Notes: generated by a model not told the origin, from the letters alone. Counted from the first letter of the stretch, positions 20,583 through 30,578 are shown. The stretch: DNA of 64,000 nucleotides from Periweissella fabaria (GCF_918814575.1 NZ_CAKKNS010000003.1:1-64000); one strand, 5' to 3'. Numbers and translations: made by a program.

Positions 20583-22310
20583 TTATGCAATAAATGCACT
20601 AATTGCTTGTTCAAAATCAGCTAATTGTTGTAATGATTGTGCTTCTGAGGCAGATACCGTACCAATATAGAACTTAATTTTAGGTTCTGTTCCTGATGGC
20701 CGCACTGCAATCCATGTCCCATCTGCTAAGTGATATTTCAACACATTCGCAGTTGGTAATGTCAATGGTGTTGTTGTTTGTGTCGCTACCGTAAATGATG
20801 TTTGTTTACTGAAGTCCTCAATCTTGACTACTGAAACACCAGCAAACTCAGCTGGGGCTTGTTCACGGAATTTCGTCATAATTGCATTAATTTGATCAGC
20901 GCCATCAACTCCGGCAAAAGTTTCAGAAATTGTCTTTTCACGGAAATAACCATATTCAGCAAATAGGCTTTCAACCCCATCATAAATCGTTTGACCTTGT
21001 GACTTGTAGTAAGCAGCTACTTCAGCCAATAGAGTCAATGCTTGAATGGCATCCTTATCGTGTGAAAATGGCTTAATTAAGTAACCATATGATTCTTCAA
21101 AACCAAACATAAAGCTATGTTCGTTAGTCGCTTCAAAATGTTCAATTTGTTCTGCGATATATTTAAACCCAGTTAAGACATTAATCATCTCAACGTTAAA
21201 TGATTGTGCAATTGCCGTCGCAAATTCTGATGATACAATTGACTTCACTGCTGCTGCATTAGTTGGTAATGTTTGGGCAGCTTGGTTTGCCTTCAAAATG
21301 TAGTGTAAGAGAACTCCGGCAATTTGATTACCAGTTAACAATTGGTATTCGCCGTTTGGTAAACGAACCGCAGCACCCAAACGGTCTGCATCTGGATCAA
21401 CGGCCATTAATAAGTCTGCATCGACTTCTTTACCAAGTTTAATCGCTAAGTCAAAGGCTGCTGGTGATTCTGGATTTGGTGACTTAATCGTTGGGAAGTC
21501 ACCATCGATAACGGCTTGTTCAGGTACAATTACATAATTATTGAAACCAGCATTTTTAAGTGCTCGTTCCCCAATCATTTGACCTGTTCCGTGTAACGGT
21601 GTAAAGACAACCTTCATGTCCTTACCAACTGTATCAATTAGTTCTTGGTTAATCGTGACCGTTTTAACGGCTTGTAAATAAGCACGGTCAATTTCTTCAC
21701 CGATTACCTTAATCGTCCCAGCTGACATTAATTCATTTTCGTCAGCCACTTTAACACCAAATAAATCTGTTACTTCACGAATATAGCCGGTAATTAAATC
21801 CGATTCTTTCGGTGGCATTTGACCACCATCTTCGCCGTAAATTTTGTAACCATTGTATTCTTTTGGATTATGTGATGCCGTTATCATAATTCCGGCATAC
21901 GTTTTCAAGTGACGAACTGTAAATGAAAGTTCTGGGGTTGGCCGTAAACCTTCAAAAACATACGCTTGAATCCCATGTGTTCCTAAAACCCGCGCTGCTT
22001 CATGCGCAAATAATTCTGAATTATGCCGTGAATCAAAACTAATTGCAACTCCACGTTTACGTTCATCGGCAGATAACGTATCCATAAATTTCGCTAAACC
22101 TTCAGTCGCTTGCCGAACCGTATAGATATTCATCCGGTTAATCCCAGCACCCAAGATCCCACGCATCCCTGCTGTTCCGAAACTCATTGGTTGATAAAAT
22201 GCATCTTCCAACATTGCGTCATCATGCACATTAGCATCTAATTCATTCCGTAAATCAGCATCTAAATTTTGGTAATCGCGCCATACTTCATAGTTATCTT
22301 TCCAACTCAC
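20583..22310 (-). CDS. pgm: alpha-phosphoglucomutase / phosphomannomutase family
   Basis: This enzyme interconverts glucose 6-phosphate and glucose 1-phosphate, feeding UDP-glucose and wall or lipid glycosylation. The 575-residue protein has the phosphoserine loop TASHNPKEYNGYKIYG (about 142-157), the metal loop DPDADRLGAAV, the sugar loop EESYGYL and the phosphate-binding RPSGTEPKIKFYI at the C-terminus. Its length suits the large PgcA-type bacterial enzyme. The start is GTG with GGAGG nine bases upstream. GalU, which uses its product, is encoded 1.2 kb away. Confidence 0.94.
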   Translation of the reverse strand: MSWKDNYEVWRDYQNLDADLRNELDANVHDDAMLEDAFYQPMSFGTAGMRGILGAGINRMNIYTVRQATEGLAKFMDTLSADERKRGVAISFDSRHNSELFAHEAARVLGTHGIQAYVFEGLRPTPELSFTVRHLKTYAGIMITASHNPKEYNGYKIYGEDGGQMPPKESDLITGYIREVTDLFGVKVADENELMSAGTIKVIGEEIDRAYLQAVKTVTINQELIDTVGKDMKVVFTPLHGTGQMIGERALKNAGFNNYVIVPEQAVIDGDFPTIKSPNPESPAAFDLAIKLGKEVDADLLMAVDPDADRLGAAVRLPNGEYQLLTGNQIAGVLLHYILKANQAAQTLPTNAAAVKSIVSSEFATAIAQSFNVEMINVLTGFKYIAEQIEHFEATNEHSFMFGFEESYGYLIKPFSHDKDAIQALTLLAEVAAYYKSQGQTIYDGVESLFAEYGYFREKTISETFAGVDGADQINAIMTKFREQAPAEFAGVSVVKIEDFSKQTSFTVATQTTTPLTLPTANVLKYHLADGTWIAVRPSGTEPKIKFYIGTVSASEAQSLQQLADFEQAISAFIA

Positions 22311-22362
22311 AATATTTGCCTCCGCATAGTTAATTTGTACATTAATTATAACTTATTAAAAC

Positions 22363-22400
22363 AAAAAAATCAGATAGAAAACGAGTTTCGACCTGATTTT
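22363..22400 (-). terminator. terminator after trxB
   Basis: The stem AAATCAG/CTGATTT with a long loop is followed on the minus strand by seven T. It lies right after the trxB stop. Confidence 0.65.
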
Positions 22401-22405
22401 ATATT

Positions 22406-23335
22406 TTAATCACCTAATGATTGTAAGTAACCATATGCACTTTGACCAGCAATTGCACCATCACCAACGGCTGTTGTCACTTGACGAAGTTCTTTTTCAC
22501 GAACATCACCCAGTGCATAAATCCCTGGTACCTTAGTAGCCATTGATTCATTTGTTTCAATCCAACCTTGTTCGTTAGTAATCCCTAAGTCAAGGAAAGG
22601 TTCTGAAATTGGGTTAATCCCAACATAAATAAAGACCCCATCAGCGGCAATTTCTGAAACTTCTTGGGTTTGGTTATCAACAACGCGAACACCGGTAACT
22701 TTTTTATCGTCACCCAAAATTTCTTGAACTTCCGTAAACCACTTAAAGTCAATTTTTTCATTTGCAAATGCGCGATCTTGTAAAATTTGTTGGGCACGAA
22801 GCTTGTCACGTCGGTGTAAAACCGTCACCTTTTCGGCTAAACCAGCTAAATAAGTACCTTCTTCAACGGCTGAATCACCACCACCGACAACAATAACATG
22901 CTTATTACGGAAAAAGGCCCCATCACAAACGGCACAGTATGAAACTCCACGGCCACCGAATTCTTCTTCACCAGCAACCCCTAATTTTTTATATTGCGCA
23001 CCAGTTGCAATGATTACACTTTTAGTTTCGTACGTATCCATATCAGTCACAACAGTCTTAGTTGCGCCATGATCTTCAATCTTAGTTACCGTCCCAAAAG
23101 CATATTCCGCACCAAATTGCGTTGAACTTTGGTACATTTTTTCGGCTAAATCAGGTCCTAAAATTGAATCAAATCCAGGATAGTTTTCAATCTCAGCTGT
23201 GTTATTCATTTGACCACCGTAAACACCACGGTCAATCATTAAAACTGAAGAGTTTGAACGTGAAAGATACAAGGCGGCAGTCATCCCACCAGGCCCAGCA
23301 CCAATAACAATTGCATCATATGTTTTTTCTGCCAT
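22406..23335 (-). CDS. trxB: thioredoxin reductase
   Basis: TrxB passes electrons from NADPH through FAD to thioredoxin in the cytoplasm. The 309-residue protein shows the FAD-binding GAGPGGMTAALYL near the N-terminus, the redox-active CAVC (in GVSYCAVCDGAFFRNK, about 137-140), the NADPH-binding GGGDSAVEEG and the C-terminal FAD motif GIYALGDV. GAGG lies eight bases before the ATG. A terminator follows it and a weaker one precedes it. Confidence 0.96.
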   Translation of the reverse strand: MAEKTYDAIVIGAGPGGMTAALYLSRSNSSVLMIDRGVYGGQMNNTAEIENYPGFDSILGPDLAEKMYQSSTQFGAEYAFGTVTKIEDHGATKTVVTDMDTYETKSVIIATGAQYKKLGVAGEEEFGGRGVSYCAVCDGAFFRNKHVIVVGGGDSAVEEGTYLAGLAEKVTVLHRRDKLRAQQILQDRAFANEKIDFKWFTEVQEILGDDKKVTGVRVVDNQTQEVSEIAADGVFIYVGINPISEPFLDLGITNEQGWIETNESMATKVPGIYALGDVREKELRQVTTAVGDGAIAGQSAYGYLQSLGD

Positions 23336-23414
23336 TTAAATTGCCTCGCTTAATTTGTTTAATTCATTCTACTATACTTTAGTAAGTAAGTCACTTAATA
23401 CCTTTTATTTTATC

Positions 23415-23456
23415 AAAAAAGGACTAGTAACATTCCTGCCCTAATCCCTTTATTTT
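23415..23456 (-). terminator. probable terminator after galU
   Basis: On the minus strand AAAGGGATTAG can pair with CTAGTCCTTT (one bulge), followed by six T. The stem is imperfect. Confidence 0.5.
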
Positions 23457-23467
23457 ACACCATTTGC

Positions 23468-24340
23468 TTAAAGTTCTTTAGCAATTGTTTTAATATATTC
23501 ACGTAATTCATCTTTTGTTTCTGGGTGTTCAAGCCCAAATTCAATTGACGTTTCCAAGAAACCAATCTTAGAACCGATATCATAACGACGACCTGTAAAC
23601 TCATGTGCATACACATGTTGGCGTTTGTTTAGGCTGTCAATGGCATCAGTAAGTTGAATTTCATCACCTTTACCAGGTTTTGTATTTTCAAGTTCTTCAA
23701 AAATTTCAGGTGTTAACAAGTAGCGACCAATAATCGCCAAGTCAGATGGTGCTTTATCAGGACTTGGTTTTTCAACGAATTGACGCACTTGGTACAAGTT
23801 GTCACCAACTTTTTCGATTGGGTCAATAACACCATATTTCTTGGTTTCTTCGTGTGGTACTTTAACAACTGCTAAAGTTGATTCACCAGTTTTTTCATAT
23901 TGATCAATCAATTGCTTAGTCAAAGGTACTTCATCACGAGTCATATCATCACCAAGCAAAACAACGAATGGTTCATCACCAACGAATGCTTTAGCTTGTA
24001 AAACCGCATCACCTAAACCACGAGGCTTTGATTGACGAATAAAGTATAAATTAATATCAGTCGTTTCTTGAACCATTTGTAACTTTTCAAGCTTACCATC
24101 GGCTTCAAGCGCGGCTTCAAGTTCTGGATTTGAGTCAAAGTGATCTTCAATTGAACGTTTTGATTTACCATCAACAATCAAAATATCTTCAATTCCAGCC
24201 GCACGGGCTTCTTCAACAATAAATTGAATCGTTGGCTTATCAACAATTGGTAACATTTCTTTTGCTAATGCTTTTGTTGCAGGTAAAAAACGTGTTCCTA
24301 ATCCAGCTGCAGGGATAACTGCTTTTTTAACTGATTTCAT
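23468..24340 (-). CDS. galU: UTP--glucose-1-phosphate uridylyltransferase
   Basis: GalU makes UDP-glucose from UTP and glucose 1-phosphate, for lipoteichoic acid anchors, exopolysaccharide and galactose metabolism. The 290-residue protein starts with the nucleotidyltransferase signature [25 protein letters not shown] and has [13 protein letters not shown] and the [10 protein letters not shown] block. An in-frame TTG 15 bases earlier exists, but GGGAG sits eight bases before the ATG at 24340, so that start is preferred. Confidence 0.96.
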   Translation of the reverse strand: MKSVKKAVIPAAGLGTRFLPATKALAKEMLPIVDKPTIQFIVEEARAAGIEDILIVDGKSKRSIEDHFDSNPELEAALEADGKLEKLQMVQETTDINLYFIRQSKPRGLGDAVLQAKAFVGDEPFVVLLGDDMTRDEVPLTKQLIDQYEKTGESTLAVVKVPHEETKKYGVIDPIEKVGDNLYQVRQFVEKPSPDKAPSDLAIIGRYLLTPEIFEELENTKPGKGDEIQLTDAIDSLNKRQHVYAHEFTGRRYDIGSKIGFLETSIEFGLEHPETKDELREYIKTIAKEL

Positions 24341-24441
24341 TTCACATACTCCCAAATTTAGTCTGTAAATTTTTATAAATAAATAATTAATTAATTTAAT
24401 ATTTATATTCTATCACGCTTTATCGACTACATGTATCCTTT

Positions 24442-25458
24442 TTAATCGATTTCAGATGTTGCTTCACGTTGCATCAATTCCTTAATTGCTGTTTTGATAT
24501 CTTTATTTTCATAAAGAACTTGATAAATCGCATCGGTAATTGGCATTTCAACATGTCGTTGTGCTGCTAATTCTTTGGCAGCCTTAGTTGTTGATACTCC
24601 TTCAATCACCATGCCCATCTCTGCTTCAACTTCAGCTAATGATTTACCTAAACCTAATTGATATCCAGCTCGCCAATTACGCGAGTTTTTAGAAGTCCCT
24701 GTGACAATTAAATCACCAACCCCTGAAAGACCAATAAACGTTAACGGATTAGCACCAAAAGCTAAGCCTAGGCGGGAAATTTCAGCCAAACCACGTGTCA
24801 ATAACGCTGCTTTAGCATTATCTCCATAGCCCAAGCTTACTAACGCACCCGCGCCAATCGCAATGATATTTTTTAGTGCACTACCCATTTCAGTCCCAAT
24901 GACATCATCATTGGTGTATACCCGAAAATTGTGATTTGAAAAGGCCTTTTGTACCCGTTCAGCAATTGGCATACTTGTACTTGCAACAGTTACTAGTGTT
25001 AAGTCGTGTTTGATGACGTCTTCCGCGTGTGAAGGCCCTGATAAAACAGCAATTGCTACTGTATTATTTGCGGGAATTTCTTCACTCAACATTTCTGAAA
25101 CGCGCTTATAGGTCTTTTGTTCAATTCCTTTAGTTGCATGAGCCACAATAACTTTTTGATCATTAGCAACTAAAATTTTAGCCAATTGTGCTGCAACTTC
25201 CCGTACCGCTTTGGTTGGGACAACACTTAAAACAATATCAACATCGCTAACTGCGGTAGCCATATCAGCAAAGGCAACTAATTTACTATTAAGCTGAGCA
25301 TCTTTTAAATACCGAGTATTAGTATGTTGTTCATTAATTTCTGCCACTTGCGCTGGGTTATGTGACCACAACCGGACATCATGGCCATTTTCAGTTAAAA
25401 CATTGGCTAAAGCGGTCCCCCATGAACCAGCACCAAGCACTGCAATTTTTTCTGTCAT
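24442..25458 (-). CDS. gpsA: glycerol-3-phosphate dehydrogenase [NAD(P)+]
   Basis: GpsA reduces dihydroxyacetone phosphate to sn-glycerol 3-phosphate for phospholipid and teichoic acid synthesis. The 338-residue protein has the Rossmann motif VLGAGSWGTALA at the N-terminus, SGPSHAEDV, the catalytic-lysine region MGSALKNIIAIGAG, and SRNWRAGYQLG. The ATG at 25458 has GAGGAG seven bases upstream; the TTG five codons earlier belongs to that ribosome binding site. It follows lgt by 18 bases in the hprK-lgt-gpsA order common in lactobacilli. Confidence 0.96.
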   Translation of the reverse strand: MTEKIAVLGAGSWGTALANVLTENGHDVRLWSHNPAQVAEINEQHTNTRYLKDAQLNSKLVAFADMATAVSDVDIVLSVVPTKAVREVAAQLAKILVANDQKVIVAHATKGIEQKTYKRVSEMLSEEIPANNTVAIAVLSGPSHAEDVIKHDLTLVTVASTSMPIAERVQKAFSNHNFRVYTNDDVIGTEMGSALKNIIAIGAGALVSLGYGDNAKAALLTRGLAEISRLGLAFGANPLTFIGLSGVGDLIVTGTSKNSRNWRAGYQLGLGKSLAEVEAEMGMVIEGVSTTKAAKELAAQRHVEMPITDAIYQVLYENKDIKTAIKELMQREATSEID

Positions 25459-25476
25459 TTGTAATCTCCTCAATTA

Positions 25477-26313
25477 CTAGATGTTTTGGGTCAAACTATG
25501 ACCATCTAAATACCAACTATTTTCCGGGTAGCGTTTCCGACGAATATACCAAAGGATGATTGCCCCGAAAAATAAAATCAATGATAAGACTTGGGATACA
25601 CGTAATGGTCCCCAGTATAAGCTATCTGTTCGCATTCCTTCAATCCAAAAACGACCAAATGAATACCAAATAATATAAGTCAAAACAACTTCACCTTGTT
25701 TAAATAGGTGCGGACGATGACGTAATAGCATGATGATAATAAAGCCTGTTACATCCCATAGTGATTCCCACAAATAAGTTGGCATGCGATAGTGGCCGCC
25801 AATAAACATTTGATTCACAATAAACGTTGGCACGTGTAAATTGGTTAAAAATGCGTGGGATACAATACGACCATAGGCTTCTTGATTCATAAAATTACCC
25901 CAACGGCCAATTCCTTGAGCCAAAATAACCGTTGGTGCAATAATGTCCAAATATAACCATGTATTAATCAGTTTGTGCCGTGTTACAAACAAGACAACTA
26001 GCAAACCACCAATTAAACCACCATATATCGCAATCCCACCATCCCAAATCGCTGGAATCAAGGCTGGATGTTGACTGTAATATGACCATTCAAAAATAAC
26101 GTAGTATAAGCGTGCCGTAACTAGTGCTACTGGCATACCAATTAAAATTACATCATAAATATCGTCTGAAATTAAATTACGTCGCTTAGCCTCACGAACT
26201 GACAACGTAACCGCTAATACGACCGCACTAGCAATAATTACCCCATACCAGTGTACTGGCCATGTTCCAATCTTAAATGCAATTGGATTTAATGCCATCA
26301 TTAAATCAATCAA
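25477..26313 (-). CDS. lgt: prolipoprotein diacylglyceryl transferase
   Basis: Lgt transfers diacylglycerol to the lipobox cysteine of exported lipoproteins; PstS in this window is one likely substrate. The protein (up to 278 residues) has about seven membrane helices and the Lgt signature GRWGNFMNQEAYG, preceded by ALNPIAFKIG typical of the N-terminus. The start is uncertain. A TTG at 26313 has GGGGA seven bases upstream, while the ATG pair at 26301/26298 fits the usual N-terminus of the family but lies too far from any Shine-Dalgarno. Confidence 0.95.
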   Translation of the reverse strand: MIDLMMALNPIAFKIGTWPVHWYGVIIASAVVLAVTLSVREAKRRNLISDDIYDVILIGMPVALVTARLYYVIFEWSYYSQHPALIPAIWDGGIAIYGGLIGGLLVVLFVTRHKLINTWLYLDIIAPTVILAQGIGRWGNFMNQEAYGRIVSHAFLTNLHVPTFIVNQMFIGGHYRMPTYLWESLWDVTGFIIIMLLRHRPHLFKQGEVVLTYIIWYSFGRFWIEGMRTDSLYWGPLRVSQVLSLILFFGAIILWYIRRKRYPENSWYLDGHSLTQNI

Positions 26314-26334
26314 TTATCAATCCCCAACTCTCAA

Positions 26335-27267
26335 TTATTTATCACTGTTTTCAGCGATTAATTTATTTAAATTATCATCAAATTTCTTCATCGCATCATA
26401 ACCCATTGATTTAGCACGGAAGTTCATAGCAGCGGCTTCAATGATAATAGCCAAGTTACGACCAGTCCGAACTGGAACCGCAAATCGTGGAATATCAACG
26501 CCAAAAATACTTAAAACATCACCAGCATTCCCTAAACGGTCAAATTTAGCATCAGATGTCCATGTTTGCAGATGTAAGTTCATTGCAATCGTAGCGTGTG
26601 ATCGGACAGCACCAGCGCCATAAAGATTCATGACATCAATAATACCGACTCCACGGATTTCCATCAGGTGATTTAAAATTGCGGGTGCTTCTCCAACCAA
26701 CCGTTCTTCATCTTGTTGGTATACATCAACACGATCATCAGCAACTAAGCGGTGACCACGCCGAACTAGTTCTAAGGCTGTTTCAGATTTACCAACCCCG
26801 GAATCCCCAGTAATTAAAACCCCAAGGCCATAAATATCAACTAACACCCCGTGTACTGATTGCCGTTCTGCTAGCTTACCACCTAAGAAGTACGTCATGT
26901 TAGCTAAAATACGTGACGAAGTTAGTTTTGTCCCTAAAATTGGAATTTGCGCCTCTTCGGCAGCTTGGATAATCTCATCAGGAACTTGTAACCCTGTTGA
27001 AACAACAAATGCCGGTGTTTCTTTGGACGCCATTTTGCGAGCGATCATTAATAATTCATCATGACTCATCCGTTTTGAAAAAGAAATCTCGGTAATCCCT
27101 AGTAGTTGCACCCGATTAGGTGCGTAATAACTAAAGTACCCCGTCATCTCTAAACCAGGCCGTGAAATATCACCCGTTGTAATTATCCGATCTAAAAATT
27201 CTGAACCGGCTACAACTTCTAACCGGGTATTTTCAACTAAATCCCGTACCTTAACAACTTCTGCCAT
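26335..27267 (-). CDS. hprK: HPr kinase/phosphorylase
   Basis: HprK phosphorylates HPr on Ser46 and reverses the reaction, the central switch of carbon catabolite repression in Firmicutes. The 310-residue protein has the P-loop GDSGVGKSE (about residue 154), the family signature EIRGVGIIDVMNLYGAGAVR, and the N-terminal domain around VVAGSEFLDRIITTGDISRPGLEMTGYF. AGGAG precedes the ATG. It is followed by lgt and gpsA in a compact run that starts with two small membrane proteins. Confidence 0.97.
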   Translation of the reverse strand: MAEVVKVRDLVENTRLEVVAGSEFLDRIITTGDISRPGLEMTGYFSYYAPNRVQLLGITEISFSKRMSHDELLMIARKMASKETPAFVVSTGLQVPDEIIQAAEEAQIPILGTKLTSSRILANMTYFLGGKLAERQSVHGVLVDIYGLGVLITGDSGVGKSETALELVRRGHRLVADDRVDVYQQDEERLVGEAPAILNHLMEIRGVGIIDVMNLYGAGAVRSHATIAMNLHLQTWTSDAKFDRLGNAGDVLSIFGVDIPRFAVPVRTGRNLAIIIEAAAMNFRAKSMGYDAMKKFDDNLNKLIAENSDK

Positions 27268-27280
27268 TTAATGTATTCTC

Positions 27281-27637
27281 CTAATTTTCGCGATTAAAAT
27301 AATTTGAAACAATTGCATTAATTACTGACATAATAATTGCCATTAAAATAGTTGCCCCAAATGATGCAAAATGAAAATGAGGAGTTCCTACCAAGTAAGC
27401 AGTTAATTCCAGTAAGAATGCATTAATAATACTAAAGAGGCCCAATGTCATAATCGTGATTGGTAGTGAAATAACTATCAAAAACGGTTTTACAAAAGCA
27501 TTCAGGAACGCTAAAACAATGGCTGCTCCTAATGCCGCCCAAATACTACTAACGTAAAAAATTTGTGTACTTTGTAATAATCCTGCTAAAGCCACAAAAC
27601 TAATTGCATTAATGATTACTCGTTGTAAAAATGTCAT
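27281..27637 (-). CDS. YvlD-type small membrane protein (phage holin family 4 fold)
   Basis: A 118-residue protein with four hydrophobic segments that fill most of its length, matching the chromosomal YvlD-like group of the phage-holin-4-2 family. Although named after holins, these housekeeping versions are not part of a prophage; in Bacilli they often accompany PspC-domain genes and envelope-stress regulation. The gene follows the PspC gene by three bases and precedes hprK by 13. The ribosome binding site is weak, suggesting coupling to the upstream gene. Confidence 0.85.
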   Translation of the reverse strand: MTFLQRVIINAISFVALAGLLQSTQIFYVSSIWAALGAAIVLAFLNAFVKPFLIVISLPITIMTLGLFSIINAFLLELTAYLVGTPHFHFASFGATILMAIIMSVINAIVSNYFNREN

Positions 27638-27640
27638 ATA

Positions 27641-28039
27641 TTACTTTTCTTTCCTTGGATTACTTTCATCAAGAACCTCACCATCAATAACAACGGTCGG
27701 TTTTTGTCGATCTGTTTTTTGCCGTGTTGCACGTTGCGTATTAGCACGAGTCTTATTCTCAGTATGTGCTTGTTGTGCGCGACTGGCATCTCTTAATTGC
27801 GAAAATATATTTAACCAACTACCCACTGGAGCTGGCATCAAAATGGTTGCTAATAAATAAATTAATAACCATGTACCTAACCCAACATGGGCGTGGCTAA
27901 TAATCGTAACTAATACTACGACTATTAAGAATGCTAAACGAACAATCTTAGCATCAACCTTAAAATATTCGGCAAAGCCGCCCAAAACTCCAAACACAAC
28001 GCGATTATTTGAACGTCGTAATTTCTTTGTTTGTTTCAT
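27641..28039 (-). CDS. PspC-domain membrane protein
   Basis: A 132-residue protein with the PspC domain (KLRRSNNRVVFGVLGGFAEYFKVDAKIVRLAFLIV, residues about 5-40), two hydrophobic stretches (about 33-50 and 55-70), and a polar, basic C-terminal tail. PspC-like proteins sense or buffer envelope stress; the exact role here is unknown. GAGG lies about 11 bases before the ATG. It heads a four-gene run with the YvlD-like protein, hprK and lgt. Confidence 0.87.
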   Translation of the reverse strand: MKQTKKLRRSNNRVVFGVLGGFAEYFKVDAKIVRLAFLIVVVLVTIISHAHVGLGTWLLIYLLATILMPAPVGSWLNIFSQLRDASRAQQAHTENKTRANTQRATRQKTDRQKPTVVIDGEVLDESNPRKEK

Positions 28040-28204
28040 TAACTTTTCTATACCTCGTAAACTTAATATTTTATAGCTTTACCATTTAATTTTATCGTAT
28101 CTAATCGCTTTTTAACACTATAAATACCAAATGCTAAGTAAAGCTTTAGGCAATTTAACCATTCACATCTACTACACCAAACGTGTAATAACCATCCTAA
28201 ACAA

Positions 28205-28241
28205 TAAAAAATCCCAATCAACTTATTAGCTGACTGAGATT
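28205..28241 (-). terminator. terminator of the pst-phoU operon
   Basis: Minus-strand AATCTCAGTCA pairs over 11 positions (with G-U pairs) with TGATTGGGATT around a GCTAATAAGT loop, followed by six T. It lies about 20 bases after the phoU stop. The remaining 160 bases before the PspC gene hold no convincing gene. Confidence 0.8.
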
Positions 28242-28259
28242 CATTACAATTCATATTAA

Positions 28260-28937
28260 TTAAACAAATGAACTACTATTACCAGGGTTTAAATCAACAA
28301 TTTTACCTGTCCGTTTGTAAACAATCCATTCAGCAATGTTCGTTACATAATCAGCAATCCGCTTCAAGTGACCCGCAACAATCAAGTAATCCGTTCCTGA
28401 TGTCGCTAATTCACTGTCACGTTCAATACTTGCAATAACATCTAAACGGACTTTATGTGATAATTCGCCAACATTAACATTGTTAGCCGCAATTATGCTG
28501 GCTGCTTGGGCATCATCATTAACATACACGCCAAGGATATCTTTAACCATTTGGCGAGTTTGTTCACCCATTTGGGCAATTGTTTCTTCGATTTCTGCAG
28601 AGCGCTTAGTACCTTTAACACGAATTGTCGCTTCCGCAACATCCCGTGCGTGGTCACCCATCCGTTCAAGTTCTGATACCGCTTTTAAGACGGTTACAAT
28701 TTCACGTAAATCAATTGTAACTGGTTGGTACAAAGCAATCATCTCAAAAGTTTTCTTTTCGATAGCCACTTCACGTTGGTTGATTTGTTCATCAGACTTG
28801 ATAATTTCTAAAGCGGTTTCGCGATCGTGGTTAACAAAAGCTACTACTGATTTACCAATTGTTTCACTTACAAGCATCCCCATTTCAGTAAAAGATGCAT
28901 CTAAGTCTGCTAATTCTTCATCAAATAAGCGTCGCAT
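28260..28937 (-). CDS. phoU: phosphate-transport regulator PhoU
   Basis: PhoU is a cytosolic, all-helical protein with two PhoU repeats that couples the Pst transporter to the PhoR sensor and restrains phosphate uptake. The 225-residue protein has both repeats, each with an E/D-rich metal-binding motif (for example KAVSELERMGDHARDVAE and HLKRIADYVTNIAEW). It is the last gene of the pstC-pstA-pstB-pstB-phoU operon, with GGAG in front and a terminator behind. Confidence 0.96.
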   Translation of the reverse strand: MRRLFDEELADLDASFTEMGMLVSETIGKSVVAFVNHDRETALEIIKSDEQINQREVAIEKKTFEMIALYQPVTIDLREIVTVLKAVSELERMGDHARDVAEATIRVKGTKRSAEIEETIAQMGEQTRQMVKDILGVYVNDDAQAASIIAANNVNVGELSHKVRLDVIASIERDSELATSGTDYLIVAGHLKRIADYVTNIAEWIVYKRTGKIVDLNPGNSSSFV

Positions 28938-28959
28938 AATAATCTCCTATTCCAGTTAA

Positions 28960-29718
28960 CTAGCCAAAACGACCAGTGATATAGTCTTGTGTTTGTTTTT
29001 CTTTTGGATCAGTAAATAATTCAGTCGTTGGGCTAACTTCAATTAAGTTTCCATCCATGAAGAAGGCCGTACGATCAGAAATACGAGATGCTTGAGACAT
29101 ATTGTGCGTAACAATAATAATGGTGTAATCATTACGAATATTCATTAACGTCTCTTCAATTTTATGTGAAGAAACGGGATCAAGTGCACTAGTTGGTTCA
29201 TCTAGTAATAAGATATCGGGTGAAACTGCTAATGTCCGCGCAATTGAAACCCGTTGTTGTTGTCCACCAGAAAGTGACAAAGCGCTTTTATGAAGAACAT
29301 CTTTAACTTCATCCCAAATTGCGGCTTGCTTTAAAGATTTTTCAACAATCTCATCAAGTTCAACTTTTTTAGTCTTACCTGCAATCCGTAACCCAAAGGC
29401 CACGTTATCATAAATTGAAAACGGGAATGGGTTAGGTTGTTGGAATACCATCCCAATTTGCTTACGTAGTTCAACCGTATCTGTCGTCGGTGCATAAATA
29501 TTGTTACCTTTAAACATAAAGTTTCCAGTAACGGTTACCCCCTCGGTCAAATCGTGCATCCGGTTAATTGCTCGAATATACGTTGATTTACCTGAACCTG
29601 AAGGTCCGATTAAAGCGGTAATTCCTTTTTCAGGGAAATCTAAATCAAAACCATGTAAGGCTTCTTTATCGCCATAGTAAAGGCGCACATTTTCTGTTGT
29701 TAAAATTGAATCTGCCAT
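28960..29718 (-). CDS. pstB: phosphate ABC transporter ATPase (second copy)
   Basis: One of two adjacent PstB ATPases that power high-affinity phosphate import with PstA and PstC. The 252-residue protein has Walker [10 protein letters not shown] (about 37-45), the signature LSGGQQQR and Walker [14 protein letters not shown]. The paralogue just upstream is longer by about 20 N-terminal residues. Paired pstB genes are usual in lactic acid bacteria. AGGAGG precedes the ATG. Confidence 0.96.
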   Translation of the reverse strand: MADSILTTENVRLYYGDKEALHGFDLDFPEKGITALIGPSGSGKSTYIRAINRMHDLTEGVTVTGNFMFKGNNIYAPTTDTVELRKQIGMVFQQPNPFPFSIYDNVAFGLRIAGKTKKVELDEIVEKSLKQAAIWDEVKDVLHKSALSLSGGQQQRVSIARTLAVSPDILLLDEPTSALDPVSSHKIEETLMNIRNDYTIIIVTHNMSQASRISDRTAFFMDGNLIEVSPTTELFTDPKEKQTQDYITGRFG

Positions 29719-29732
29719 TGTGGCCTCCTATA

Positions 29733-30551
29733 CTACCCGAAATTACCTGAGATATAATCGTTTGTTAACTTAACCTTTGGACGTGTAAAAATCTTACGTG
29801 TTTCATCATACTCGATAGCTTTTCCTAAATGGAAAAAGGCAGTGTAATCTGAAATCCGGGCGGCTTGTTGCATGTTATGTGTAACAATCACGATTGTATA
29901 CTTTTCTTTAAGTTCTAATAATGTATCTTCAATTTGTGACGTTGAAATTGGATCCAACGCACTCGCTGGTTCATCAAGCAATAAAATATCGGGAGTCATC
30001 GCAATTGCCCGGGCAATTACTAACCGTTGTTGTTGTCCACCTGATAACGCCAAAGCACTTTTACCCAAGTCATCTTTAACTTGATCCCACAAGGCAGCTT
30101 GTTTAAGGGACGTTTCAACAATCTCTTCAAGCTTTGCCTTATCGCGCATCCCACGTTGCTTCAAAGCAAATGTGATGTTATCACGAATTGATTTAGCAAA
30201 TGGGTTGGGGCGTTGGAAAACCATTCCAATGTGACGACGCATTTCGTAAACATCAACTTCTTTTGAGTTAATATCGATGCCTCGGTACATAATTTGACCT
30301 TTAACTGTCGCAACATTATCATTCATCCGATTAAGTGATCGAAGAAAAGTTGATTTACCAGAACCCGAAGCACCAATTAAAGATGTAATCTTGTATCGTT
30401 CAAATTCTAAATCACCTTCTGACAACGCTTCATTATCACCATAGAATACATGAAGGTCGTGGGTAGATAACGCAATCTCTGCGTCTTCACCAAAACGATA
30501 AATATTCCGTAATGGTGCGTTATCAGTATTTAATGCTTCATTTTCTAACAT
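29733..30551 (-). CDS. pstB: phosphate ABC transporter ATPase (first copy)
   Basis: The 272-residue protein has Walker A GASGSGKST, signature LSGGQQQR and Walker B ILLLDEPASALDP, and about 20 extra N-terminal residues (MLENEALNTDNAPLRNIYRF) compared with its neighbour. The two PstB proteins may form a heterodimer or be used under different conditions; sequence cannot tell. It begins 27 bases after pstA and is followed 14 bases later by the second copy. Confidence 0.96.
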   Translation of the reverse strand: MLENEALNTDNAPLRNIYRFGEDAEIALSTHDLHVFYGDNEALSEGDLEFERYKITSLIGASGSGKSTFLRSLNRMNDNVATVKGQIMYRGIDINSKEVDVYEMRRHIGMVFQRPNPFAKSIRDNITFALKQRGMRDKAKLEEIVETSLKQAALWDQVKDDLGKSALALSGGQQQRLVIARAIAMTPDILLLDEPASALDPISTSQIEDTLLELKEKYTIVIVTHNMQQAARISDYTAFFHLGKAIEYDETRKIFTRPKVKLTNDYISGNFG

Positions 30552-30578
30552 ACTTTAATTCCTTTCAGATTCCAGCGA

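Noticed and set aside
27281-27637. Prophage remnant suggested by the holin-family protein
   Set aside because: YvlD-type proteins share the fold but are chromosomal; no other phage genes, integrase or att repeats are nearby.
28063-28254. 63-codon minus-strand frame between phoU and the PspC gene
   Set aside because: It spans the phoU terminator, has no ribosome binding site, and the translated sequence shows no recognisable family; it is treated as non-coding.
28480-28959. 159-codon plus-strand frame opposite phoU
   Set aside because: Antisense to the phoU repeats; its composition mirrors the helical repeat on the other strand.
28960-30551. Tandem pstB genes as a recent duplication or assembly artefact
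   Set aside because: The two proteins differ throughout and in their N-termini, and paired pstB genes are normal in lactic acid bacteria.
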